A DNA stretch of 64,000 nt from Parachlamydiales bacterium (GTDB taxonomy: Bacteria > Chlamydiota > Chlamydiia > Chlamydiales > SM23-39): assembly GCA_019694475.1 (NCBI GenBank), contig JAIBBX010000001.1, forward strand, positions 510,001 to 574,000. Reading direction: 5' to 3'. Position numbers and translations under genes: made by a program. Numbering within the stretch: position 1 is the stretch's first letter; each line of letters starts with the position of its first letter. The notes beneath the pieces are model-generated. The model saw nothing but the letters and a program-made list of their open reading frames with translations, searched no databases and had not been told where the DNA came from. Below, in pieces: positions 51,977 to 60,005 of the stretch.

Positions 51977-54900
51977 CTAAAATTGCAGTCCTAATCCGAG
52001 GTAGCCATAATGCGCTAAAATTCCATCGCCGACCTGAACATCGTAGATGAATTCTCCCGACCAAGCTGTTGACTCACACCGAACAGCAGCGCCTGCGACA
52101 AATGTATTCCGATTCGGGCCCAAAATTTGAAGCCTTGAAATTTGATCGAAACCAAGCGGCGCAAAAACGAGATCTGATTTGGTATCTAAACATTGATATT
52201 GCCAAGAAGCCCGTATTTGAGGAATCCACCTGACTGCCCCCCCCCAAACACCAGCGATCCTCAAACTCAGTAATGTCTCTAGAGCATTTAAGCTTTGGCT
52301 TCGATATGAAACTGCGAAATTTTCATCCCCGTTTTCTCGATACTTGTCTATTTCTGCAAATAAATATTGAGCGCCAATCTCTGGAGTAATCGATATATTC
52401 CGAAGTCGAAAATCGTATCCAATTCCCACCAATCCATCAAAAGAATACCCTTGTACTGCTCCGTTCAAAGAGGCAGATGAAGTATTTCTTCTCGTTTTAT
52501 ACCAGTCCCAGGCGCAACCAATGATTCCTTGAACAAATAATTCAGACTTTAAATAAGATAAACCATATATCTCTACTGAGAATTCATCTATATCAAAATC
52601 GCCCCAATTCGAATATCCTTCAGCTGATGCCCTCTCATACGCTCCAAATATGCCTAAGGCTTGCCGATTGAATGCATAATCTAACCCGGATCCGATGCCT
52701 CCACTCCAATATTTAAAACCAAGTTGGTCTTTTTGATTCGCTAAATTTCCTAAACTACCGATCGGGCTTGTATACCATTCTGCTCTCCGTGGTTTTGAAC
52801 ATTTTGATTCCGAATGAATGGATGGAGATGAAAGCGAGGCAGTCAATCGATCTTCAATCCTACTCAAAGAGGATGCTAGGTCTTGGAGGGCCGAATCAGA
52901 CTCTTCGATTTGCCAGGTTCTACCCACTCTGCGGAGACGATCAAAACGTCGATCCAAAATAAGATGTCTTTGATTACTCAAAAAGAATGCGGACTGAGCT
53001 GCCGATGCTGCAACTTGAACATCACCTGTTTTAGGAAAATCAAATGAGAGAAAAAATGTATTTGGTGTATAGTTTGGCTTCACTGTTATATCTGGAGCTA
53101 AATTATTCGTTGTAATACTTGAAAAAATCCCTGCTACCCCCCCTCCCCCAGTATTATTGATTAAGGTTATCGTGTCTCCTCGCTGAAGGACATAGCCAGG
53201 AAGGAAATCTACAGTAAGATTGCCAGAAAGAGATACGGAGCCCGTGTTTACTAACAGCAAGTCGTGATTCGATGCTGATAAAATGTTCATGATTAACTCT
53301 CCAGAAGCTCCCTGCAAATAGCTTCCGTTGAGAGTGAGTGTCCCGATCGTGTTCTGTGTTGCTGGACTTACTGTTCCATTGTTGATCAGCATCGCAGCTC
53401 CGATCCCGATGACCCCAGTGCCTCCTAAAAAGCCCGGGGCGTTCACTGTAACGGTTCCATCAGCCAAACTGCCATTGATCAAAAAAGACCCGCTATTGAC
53501 GTTCGTCGCTCCGGTATATGTGTTCGATCCGGAAAGTTCCAGTGTTCCCAAGTTGTTTTTTGTCACACCTCCGTTCGAGATGGTCCCGCTGATAATTAGA
53601 TCGATCGGAGCAGTTCCATCTCCGATATCAAATGCTCTAACAACACCGCCTAGGTTGATATTTCCAGAAATAACTCCCGTTCCATTATTGGTTGAATCAA
53701 AAATAATATTCCCAGTTACCCCAGTGAACAACAGATTTCCCGTGATCGAGACGTCTCTCATCGTCAATGGAGTTGTTGCTCCATTGAGTGTTAATTGACC
53801 GCCAGCCTGGAGAAGAGATCCTGAATTGAAGGTTAAATTTTGCAACTCTTCGGAAAATCCGTTCATATTGAATGTCCCTCCATCAATAGTCAAATTCGAT
53901 AGATTCGAAATTTGATTGTTTTGATTGAGCTGCAAGATTCCCGTAGGATTAATCAAAATCAAGGGACTAATGATTGCGTTCACCCCAGTTTTATTGAGCT
54001 GTAAGATTCCTCCGTTGATCGTGGTATTGCCAGAGTAGGTATTTGCTGCTGCTCCAGAGAAAACAAGAGTCCCTGTGCCAACTTTTGTCAGGGCTCGAGT
54101 TCCAACAACAGTTCCCGACAAATTAAGCGACCCAAGATCGACTCCTATCGATGCATCAGAAGCACTAATAGGTAGAGGATCAACCCATCCGATTTGCACA
54201 ATGTTTGGAATGGTGTTGATTCCGCTGATGTTTCTCAACGCACCGCTAGATCCGATTCCATCGCCATTGAGACCGATATACTTATCTAAGTTCAGCCCGA
54301 CGCCTTCGATTTCGAGAGCGCCTCCAGATAGAACGAAAACACCACTCAAAGTACCCGCTCCTGTCACTCCGAGGGCATTATTCGCTTGCACGTTAATCAC
54401 ACTGGCAGAGCCAATAAAGGTCCGGCTCGTATAGCTACTCGTGTTGCCCGTAAGGGTTAATTTTGAAGAGCCAGTTTTGTTTATTCTGCTTCCGCCGTTG
54501 AAAGTGCCTCCTGCAGCCCCCCCGAGAATCGTTCCTGAAAAGGTTGTATTTCCAGCTCCGCCAAGTACTTCGAACAGTTGGACAACTGGAGTGTTCAATA
54601 GAACTTCTCCACTCCCTTGTAAGCCTGTGAGTCGAACGATTCGATTATTTCCCTGAATTAGGCGGCCGTCAGAATTCACGTTAGCTAAAAAAGCGGCAGG
54701 AGTAGCGATACCTGCGTTGATAGTCAGTTGAGTCGTGTTAGCAGCTCCCATCCCGTCGCCAACATTGACTGTTGAGCCACTAGGGAACGAACCACTCGCA
54801 TTATAGAAAATCACTCCGTTATTCAAATTGGCTGCACCCGTATAACTATTGGCGATCGAAAAATTGATCCTTTGGGGTCCAACATAAGTGATAGGCCCAG

Positions 54901-55327
54901 ATCCAGATATTGCACCCGACAGCGTAAAACCTGCGGCATTTGTGGAATTTTGAGTAATCGTTAACGAATCATTCAACGATATAGGGCAAGAAAGGGTGTG
55001 AGCTCCATTACCTCCACCATTGTTGACAGTCAAAATCCCGTTTCCAACTGAAACATCGAATGTTAGTGTATTCGCACCCGTGACTAAATAATTGTTGTTG
55101 TCATTGAAGATAACTGTTCCTACAGTAAGATTTTGGCCAAGTGTTACCGTTCGATTATTTGTGATAATCGTTCCGAAATCGGCGATTGCGTCAATTCCAT
55201 TAGGAAATATTGCGGGAAGCGTCCAATTTCCATTTACATTCCAGTTGGCATTTGCATCTAAATTCCAAGTAGCAGAACTCAAATTCGAGACACACAAACA
55301 AAAAGCCATGAGGAAATATCTTCTCAT
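51977..55327 (-). CDS. Autotransporter (type Va) with PATR repeats and beta-barrel
   Basis: 1116 residues with a signal peptide (RRYFLMAFCLCVSNLSSA). The passenger is rich in Gly, Asn, Thr and Leu, with repeats of the autotransporter-associated type: LTKVGTGTLVFSGAAANTYSG near 410 and NNLGTLELSGSNTYTGATNV near 605. From about residue 835 the sequence becomes a 12-stranded-type barrel, ending GYLGLGLQF with the terminal aromatic residue. A G9 tract at 52237-52245 (as C9 on the forward strand) lies in the barrel, near the C-terminus, in VWGGAVRW; slippage would truncate the barrel. It is currently in frame. Proposed function: surface adhesin. Confidence 0.85.
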   Translation of the reverse strand: MRRYFLMAFCLCVSNLSSATWNLDANANWNVNGNWTLPAIFPNGIDAIADFGTIITNNRTVTLGQNLTVGTVIFNDNNNYLVTGANTLTFDVSVGNGILTVNNGGGNGAHTLSCPISLNDSLTITQNSTNAAGFTLSGAISGSGPITYVGPQRINFSIANSYTGAANLNNGVIFYNASGSFPSGSTVNVGDGMGAANTTQLTINAGIATPAAFLANVNSDGRLIQGNNRIVRLTGLQGSGEVLLNTPVVQLFEVLGGAGNTTFSGTILGGAAGGTFNGGSRINKTGSSKLTLTGNTSSYTSRTFIGSASVINVQANNALGVTGAGTLSGVFVLSGGALEIEGVGLNLDKYIGLNGDGIGSSGALRNISGINTIPNIVQIGWVDPLPISASDASIGVDLGSLNLSGTVVGTRALTKVGTGTLVFSGAAANTYSGNTTINGGILQLNKTGVNAIISPLILINPTGILQLNQNNQISNLSNLTIDGGTFNMNGFSEELQNLTFNSGSLLQAGGQLTLNGATTPLTMRDVSITGNLLFTGVTGNIIFDSTNNGTGVISGNINLGGVVRAFDIGDGTAPIDLIISGTISNGGVTKNNLGTLELSGSNTYTGATNVNSGSFLINGSLADGTVTVNAPGFLGGTGVIGIGAAMLINNGTVSPATQNTIGTLTLNGSYLQGASGELIMNILSASNHDLLLVNTGSVSLSGNLTVDFLPGYVLQRGDTITLINNTGGGGVAGIFSSITTNNLAPDITVKPNYTPNTFFLSFDFPKTGDVQVAASAAQSAFFLSNQRHLILDRRFDRLRRVGRTWQIEESDSALQDLASSLSRIEDRLTASLSSPSIHSESKCSKPRRAEWYTSPIGSLGNLANQKDQLGFKYWSGGIGSGLDYAFNRQALGIFGAYERASAEGYSNWGDFDIDEFSVEIYGLSYLKSELFVQGIIGCAWDWYKTRRNTSSASLNGAVQGYSFDGLVGIGYDFRLRNISITPEIGAQYLFAEIDKYRENGDENFAVSYRSQSLNALETLLSLRIAGVWGGAVRWIPQIRASWQYQCLDTKSDLVFAPLGFDQISRLQILGPNRNTFVAGAAVRCESTAWSGEFIYDVQVGDGILAHYGYLGLGLQF

Positions 55328-55391
55328 AAAACATCAGGTAGTAAAAAATATTTTACAAAAAAATGGACCCATTGTGTTAAAGTCTCTCGCT

Positions 55392-57161
55392 ATGAAAGCT
55401 CTGTTTAGGCATGGCATTATATTTCTGCATGCAACGGTTTTTTCGATAGAGTTCAAAGTTGTCCAGGGCAACGCGATCATCGAAAAGCAAAAAACGAATT
55501 CGACCCTTTCATTTTCAGGGTTAACTGTCCTTGAAATGAATGAATTAATCATAAAGCCAGAAGAGAGCCTCGAATTTTCGTCCACAAATCAAAATGATCA
55601 GATGCATATCCTCATTAATTCTCAAAACCCTGCTTTGATTCAAGGAAATTTATTTACAAACTCATCTTTAACCCTAGAATGCACCGGGAAACTTGTGGTC
55701 GACAAGGAGGCAAAAATTCGAGGATCTGAGAGGCTCAGCTTGCTTTCTTTGACTTCGGAAATTTCAGGTTCCGTAGAGGTGGAAAACGGTGAAATCGAAA
55801 TTTTGGCGCGAGAAATCAATCTAACTGGCGCACAAATCTCAGCTGCGAATGAATCAAATGCCGGCAATATTTTTATAGGTAGGTCTGAATTTAGAAAACA
55901 AACTGCATCAAAGGTCCGAATTGATTCAGACACTTTCCTCAACGCCTCTTCTCTTATCGAAGGAAACGGCGGAACCATTTTGATTTGGAGTGATGACCAA
56001 ACCGATTTTTTAGGGAGGGTTGAAAGTCGAGGAGGTGCGTTGAGCGGAAATGGCGGGTTCATCGAAGTGTCCAGCAAAAAGGAGTTGATCTGCCAGGGAT
56101 CTATCGATCGAAGGGCTCCTTGCGGAGTTCCTGGTCTTCTTTTGTTGGATCCAGAAGCAGATATAACGATACAAGCTTCAGGAACCCAATCCGGAAGCTT
56201 TGGAATGGGGCCTCCATTTAGTTACACACCTTCGTCTATGTCGAATATCATCCTAATCGGTCCCGGACCAGGGACTCTGCTAGATTATCTAGAACAAGGG
56301 GACGTTACGATCCAAACTTCTTATGGTGGAGCTGCAGGACCATTCGGAGGGCGGATCACTCTGAATGACAACATGGTCTATTCATCTCCCCATAACCTTA
56401 GTTTGCTTGCCAATGGAGAAAACCTAGTCATTCAAGCTCAGCTAGAAAACAGAGGTCAGGGAGCTATTCTTTTGGAAGCACCGAACGGATCTGTACAGAT
56501 TTCTCCTTCTAGCGGAAAAGAAGCTACAGTTATGGCTGGAGGGGGTGTATCCATTTCAAATGTTGGTGGAGATGTCGTCCTGCAAGGAGGCTCGGGAGTT
56601 GGTGAAAAAGTGATAATTGGAGACACAGCGCCCTTGCCTCCAACTGGAAACTTTTCAATGACAGGTGTCACAGGAAACCTAATTATTCGAGCCGGGGATA
56701 GCGCTGATACATCTGCGTCAATTTTGAGCCAAGCTGGAACGATCACGGTTGACGTCGGGGGAAATATAACCATGAGCAGTGGCCCAGTTTTTCCATCTGA
56801 GGCTTATATTTCCGGCATCCCGGGAAATGCAATCAACATTTCTTGCGGGGGCGATTTGGTCATGGAAAAAGGGGGCAATGATGCTGCAGACTATATGCTG
56901 ATTGCAAACGAAACTTTTGATCCAATAACGCTAAATATTGGGGGAATGTTCAGGATGATCGCAGATATAGGTTTCGGCGGGCCAGTCCTTGCCACTTATG
57001 GAAATATCACAGCTATGATTGGGACAGATATCGATTGGGAATCAAGTTTAACTGCGAAAGTTGTCATTTTTGGTCAAACTTCGGCTCATTTCACGATAGG
57101 GGGTATGGCACAACTTATTAATCCTGAAATCATTTCCAATGACTTCCAAATACTTCCGTGA
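55392..57161 (+). CDS. Divergent TPS-like exoprotein, shorter relative of the 1902-residue protein
   Basis: 589 residues from the ATG with signal-like MKALFRHGIIFLHATVFSIEF. The N-terminal region has a weak TPS layout (LEMNELIIKPEESLEFSS, ALIQGNLFTNSSLTLECTG) without the NPNG motif. TILIWSDDQTDFLGRVESRG and LSGNGGFIEVSSKKELICQG closely parallel the 32539 protein (residues 245-275 there). Thus the two are paralogues, one greatly shortened. The frame is open upstream to 55092, but that part is antisense of the autotransporter start. A weak terminator follows. Confidence 0.7.
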   Translation: MKALFRHGIIFLHATVFSIEFKVVQGNAIIEKQKTNSTLSFSGLTVLEMNELIIKPEESLEFSSTNQNDQMHILINSQNPALIQGNLFTNSSLTLECTGKLVVDKEAKIRGSERLSLLSLTSEISGSVEVENGEIEILAREINLTGAQISAANESNAGNIFIGRSEFRKQTASKVRIDSDTFLNASSLIEGNGGTILIWSDDQTDFLGRVESRGGALSGNGGFIEVSSKKELICQGSIDRRAPCGVPGLLLLDPEADITIQASGTQSGSFGMGPPFSYTPSSMSNIILIGPGPGTLLDYLEQGDVTIQTSYGGAAGPFGGRITLNDNMVYSSPHNLSLLANGENLVIQAQLENRGQGAILLEAPNGSVQISPSSGKEATVMAGGGVSISNVGGDVVLQGGSGVGEKVIIGDTAPLPPTGNFSMTGVTGNLIIRAGDSADTSASILSQAGTITVDVGGNITMSSGPVFPSEAYISGIPGNAINISCGGDLVMEKGGNDAADYMLIANETFDPITLNIGGMFRMIADIGFGGPVLATYGNITAMIGTDIDWESSLTAKVVIFGQTSAHFTIGGMAQLINPEIISNDFQILP

Positions 57162-57261
57162 ATTCGAACCTCAGTTGTTTCGAAGGATAGTAATTTCAAT
57201 GGCACCTTTCTAAAGATTTGCTGAGAGATCATTCGCATCAGGAAGACAAAGACGGAGGCCC

Positions 57262-57300
57262 CCTTTCCCAGGAAAGGGAAGTTCTTCTCTTTTTTTCTTT
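57262..57300 (+). terminator. Probable terminator in the 320-bp gap after the TPS-like gene
   Basis: CCCTTTCC / GGAAAGGG 8-bp stem (57262-57269 and 57272-57279) followed by a T-rich run (CTTCTCTTTTTTTCTTTTC). Otherwise 57162-57481 contains nothing I recognise. Confidence 0.5.
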
Positions 57301-57481
57301 TCTTTAGACTGCGCCCTTACCTAAATCTTATCCAACAAGTGCCATTGGATTTCCTATCCTTCCTCATTGCCGATCTATCCCCAACTTAAATTGGAGAATC
57401 GGCACTTGGAAGCTCAAAGCAGGTTGATTCTACATGCTTTTGGAAGTCTTTCTAATGGAGAGGATAGCCATTTCGGTTTTC

Positions 57482-58603
57482 CTAGAAATCGATTCCCATT
57501 CTCGCATCGGCTGTAAGTCCGCTTAAAGAAAGATTTGAATATCCTGTCTCAGGAATAAAGATATTTTGAGTGGGTGAATTTTGATTGCGCCATGCTCCCC
57601 ATATATATTGGGCTTCATACGCTGCTGAAATCGCAAACCATGCACGCTCTTTAAAACACCACTTCCCGTCGATTCCAACTTTGACCGCAGCTTTTGGAAT
57701 AACCCGTTTTCTTTGCGAATATTCAAAGAGCAAATCTGGAAATCCAAACCCTGCAGTTTCTCCATTCAGTACTATTGACGTCGGATTATGGGCTCTTCCA
57801 TATAGGAGAGAAATGGATAGATCTGAGAAAACGCCAAAACCGCCTACGATGCTGAGGCGTCCATCCATTCCAACTTTGGGACCAATACCTTCGAAGGCAT
57901 TTTTGGATTTAATAAAGGCGTTAAAATTATCAGGATTGCCAGCATTGAAATTGATGTAGCTGATTTTTTGGAGTTGATTGATCCATCCCCACTCGGCTCC
58001 AAAGTAGGGGTGAAATGTGAAGTGGCCGTCGAAATGCTGCCGATATCCTAGGACTAATTCAACAAAGTCTGTTTTTAAAATCCAGCGGCTTGATGCGCCG
58101 CCTAAATTAGCCAACGATCCTCCCACAGGAAAATTCCCGCCTGGGTTCAGTACTTGCGTTCCTAGAATGAAAGGGCCTGAAACGTGACTGAGAGATGTAT
58201 GATTGAAAGCTGTCCAAAAGAATGTGAAATCAAAAGGAGTGCTTTTTAGAAAATAACCCGTTCCAATCCGAAATCCTGTGCTCCAATCAGATCCTTGTTC
58301 TGCAATCAGGATGTTTGGGCTAAATAAATTTAGTTCTTCAGATACATAGCAAAAAGCCATGCCGGGTTGACTTGGACGCCAAAGCAAAAATCCACCAACA
58401 AAAAAAATATCATTGTTGCAGCAGCTTTCGCAGCAATTCTGTTCGGCTATCGAGTGGCAAGGTTGGGTTTGAGAAATGTCCGAGATAGAAGGGTTCATTG
58501 ATGAAAACACAGGAGTTGGTGCTGGATCGCTAAAGAGATTTGCACCAAAGAAGATAATAAGCAGCAAACACCCGAATTGGAATTTTCGCGCACGGTTCAC
58601 CAT
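57482..58603 (-). CDS. MOMP-like outer membrane protein
   Basis: 373 residues with signal peptide (FGCLLLIIFFGANLFS). Near the mature N-terminus a Cys-rich patch (NCCESCCNN) could form disulphides in the outer-membrane complex. FFVGGFLLWRPSQPGMAFCYV, STGFRIGTGYFL, DWSTGF-type turns and alternating aromatic strands fit the porin family of Waddlia/Simkania, related to the Legionella major OMP. The C-terminus ends GIDF with the barrel-type terminal Phe. GGAGG precedes the ATG. Probable pore or structural OMP. Confidence 0.8.
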   Translation of the reverse strand: MVNRARKFQFGCLLLIIFFGANLFSDPAPTPVFSSMNPSISDISQTQPCHSIAEQNCCESCCNNDIFFVGGFLLWRPSQPGMAFCYVSEELNLFSPNILIAEQGSDWSTGFRIGTGYFLKSTPFDFTFFWTAFNHTSLSHVSGPFILGTQVLNPGGNFPVGGSLANLGGASSRWILKTDFVELVLGYRQHFDGHFTFHPYFGAEWGWINQLQKISYINFNAGNPDNFNAFIKSKNAFEGIGPKVGMDGRLSIVGGFGVFSDLSISLLYGRAHNPTSIVLNGETAGFGFPDLLFEYSQRKRVIPKAAVKVGIDGKWCFKERAWFAISAAYEAQYIWGAWRNQNSPTQNIFIPETGYSNLSLSGLTADARMGIDF

Positions 58604-58653
58604 AACCCTCCGTTAACAGTCTCTTATAAACAAGTATATCAAAAAATGGTTTT

Positions 58654-59215
58654 ATGATATACCTTAAAAGGGTTATGTGCTTTTTTATTTTTTCTTGCCT
58701 GTTTGCGGCTTCGTCCCTTTTTTCGAGTAATATTCCGACATACATCCTGTCTGGCCGGCAAAATCAAGAGATCGCTCTAAGCAATGGAGCGGTTTTCGAG
58801 GCCCATTTTTGCTCGGATATCAAAATAAATGACTGGAGTTCCAATGACGAGCTCATGATATTTTATACCGAACAATTTGTAGTCGATCTTAGGAATTTGC
58901 CGAATTTTCACTCGCAAAAACCCATAATCCAGTTTCGAAATATTACGCAAGACAGTCGAATTTCGTCTACAATGATCTCCCCCCCCAATTTTTGGCGGCT
59001 TGAACATAGCGGCCGTGGATGTGATTTCAGGTCAAGTGACTTTAAGCGACGGCTCCGTCTGGGACACTCTTAAAACGCATATTCGCATTCTTTATAGTTG
59101 GGAACCTGGTGATTTGATTCTGATTGGAAAAAATGGAAGCGTAGAAAGATCAGTTTTCGATGCTGTATTGATCAATTCGACTAGGCAAAACTTAGTAAAG
59201 AGCAAAGAAATCTGA
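58654..59215 (+). pseudogene. Secreted two-repeat protein interrupted at a C8 tract (possible phase-variable gene)
   Basis: The ATG opens a frame with a signal peptide (MCFFIFSCLFAASSLFS); at 58979-58986 lies a run of eight C. The frame as written goes wrong after it and stops at 59073. Removing one C (or adding two) joins it to the frame that runs to 59215, giving about 186 residues. The two halves are homologous to each other: IALSNGAVFEAHFCSDIKINDWSSNDEL and VTLSDGSVWDTLKTHIRILYSWEPGDL share a S-D/N-G-x-V-(F/W) start and a W-(S/E)-x-(N/G)-D end. So both belong to one gene. Function unknown; an exported protein. Confidence 0.7.
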
Positions 59216-60005
59216 TCTTTATAAATCATTTTCATTTAATAGAGAAATTAAAATAACCAAAGTCGCAGAAAACTAAGTAATTTCAGAAAACAAAATTAGA
59301 TAAAACATAGACAGTCGGGGTGTTACGCTCCCGCTCCCTCAGGCTAGAAGCTCGTCCATCGGGCCGATTCGCTAGCGCTCATCTGCTCTGCGAGAAAAAG
59401 GTCCATTCAAGGACCTTTTATCTCGTCTCCTCAGCCCCTGCTGCCCAAGTGACTGGATTCCGGCTTTGATCACCAGTCGTGCGAATAGGGGCCGCCAACT
59501 TCGTGGCGGCCCTTTTTATGCGGCACTCCCTATCGCGCCTACGGCTTACACGACCTAGAGGTCTGTTCCGCTTTTTTTACGGCGCGATTGCTCTTTGCTG
59601 GACGCTTGACTTCGTTTCGCTAACCAGTCTCTGGCTGCTCTCGGGTTCCCCATTTCATGGGACCCCTCCGAGCGCAGGCAGGGCCGCGCATCTTTGTGCG
59701 CGGCCAAAGCAGTCTGGGAGGCCCCGCTTCCCCAACCCTTCGGGTAATTAGGCGGCTTGCTCAAGAGGGGTTATGCAACACACCCATCAAAAATCACACA
59801 AAGAATTTGAATAATTGGACCTTGACAATCAGTTTTTCTACTTTTTCTGTCGGCCTGCGACAATGAATAGCTCCTTTTTTCTATAGTTGTTCGTTTGATT
59901 CAAAAAAATAAATTATTGAGACAAATCCACTTCCTCTATATTAAAATTCTCTTAAAATTTATCACTCAATCGCTTACTATTGATAGAAAAAACAAGAATA
60001 AAATA
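59216..60005. other. 790-bp non-coding region with a hairpin-rich GC island (59320-59770)
   Basis: 59216-59310 and 59790-60005 are AT-rich. Between them is a markedly GC-rich stretch with several strong inverted repeats: AAAAGGTCC/GGACCTTTT (59396-59419), GGGCCGCCA/TGGCGGCCC (59489-59512), GGGTTCCCC/GGGACCCC-like near 59641, and GGCCGCGCA/TGCGCGGCC near 59681-59706. No long conserved ORF is convincing. The translated 90-codon ORF at 59479 looks like a structure artefact. The composition differs from the neighbours, which suggests a mobile or structured-RNA origin. Confidence 0.55.
59489..59517 (+). terminator. Strong rho-independent-type hairpin
   Basis: GGGCCGCCA / TGGCGGCCC 9-bp stem (59489-59497, 59504-59512) with an ACTTCG loop, followed by TTTTT at 59513-59517. 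It is a textbook terminator shape although no gene ends shortly before it. Confidence 0.7.

Noticed and set aside
51684..52064. 126-codon ORF on the reverse strand over the TPS fragment
   Set aside because: It overlaps the autotransporter 3' end in another frame and has no family features; the forward TPS-like frame explains the region better.
55092..55391. N-terminal 100-codon extension of the TPS-like gene
   Set aside because: This part is antisense to the autotransporter signal peptide; the signal-like start at 55392 fits better.
59479..59751. 90-codon ORF and its antisense partner in the GC island
   Set aside because: They run through perfect hairpins; the Arg/Leu/Pro composition is what such repeats give by chance, and there is no binding site.
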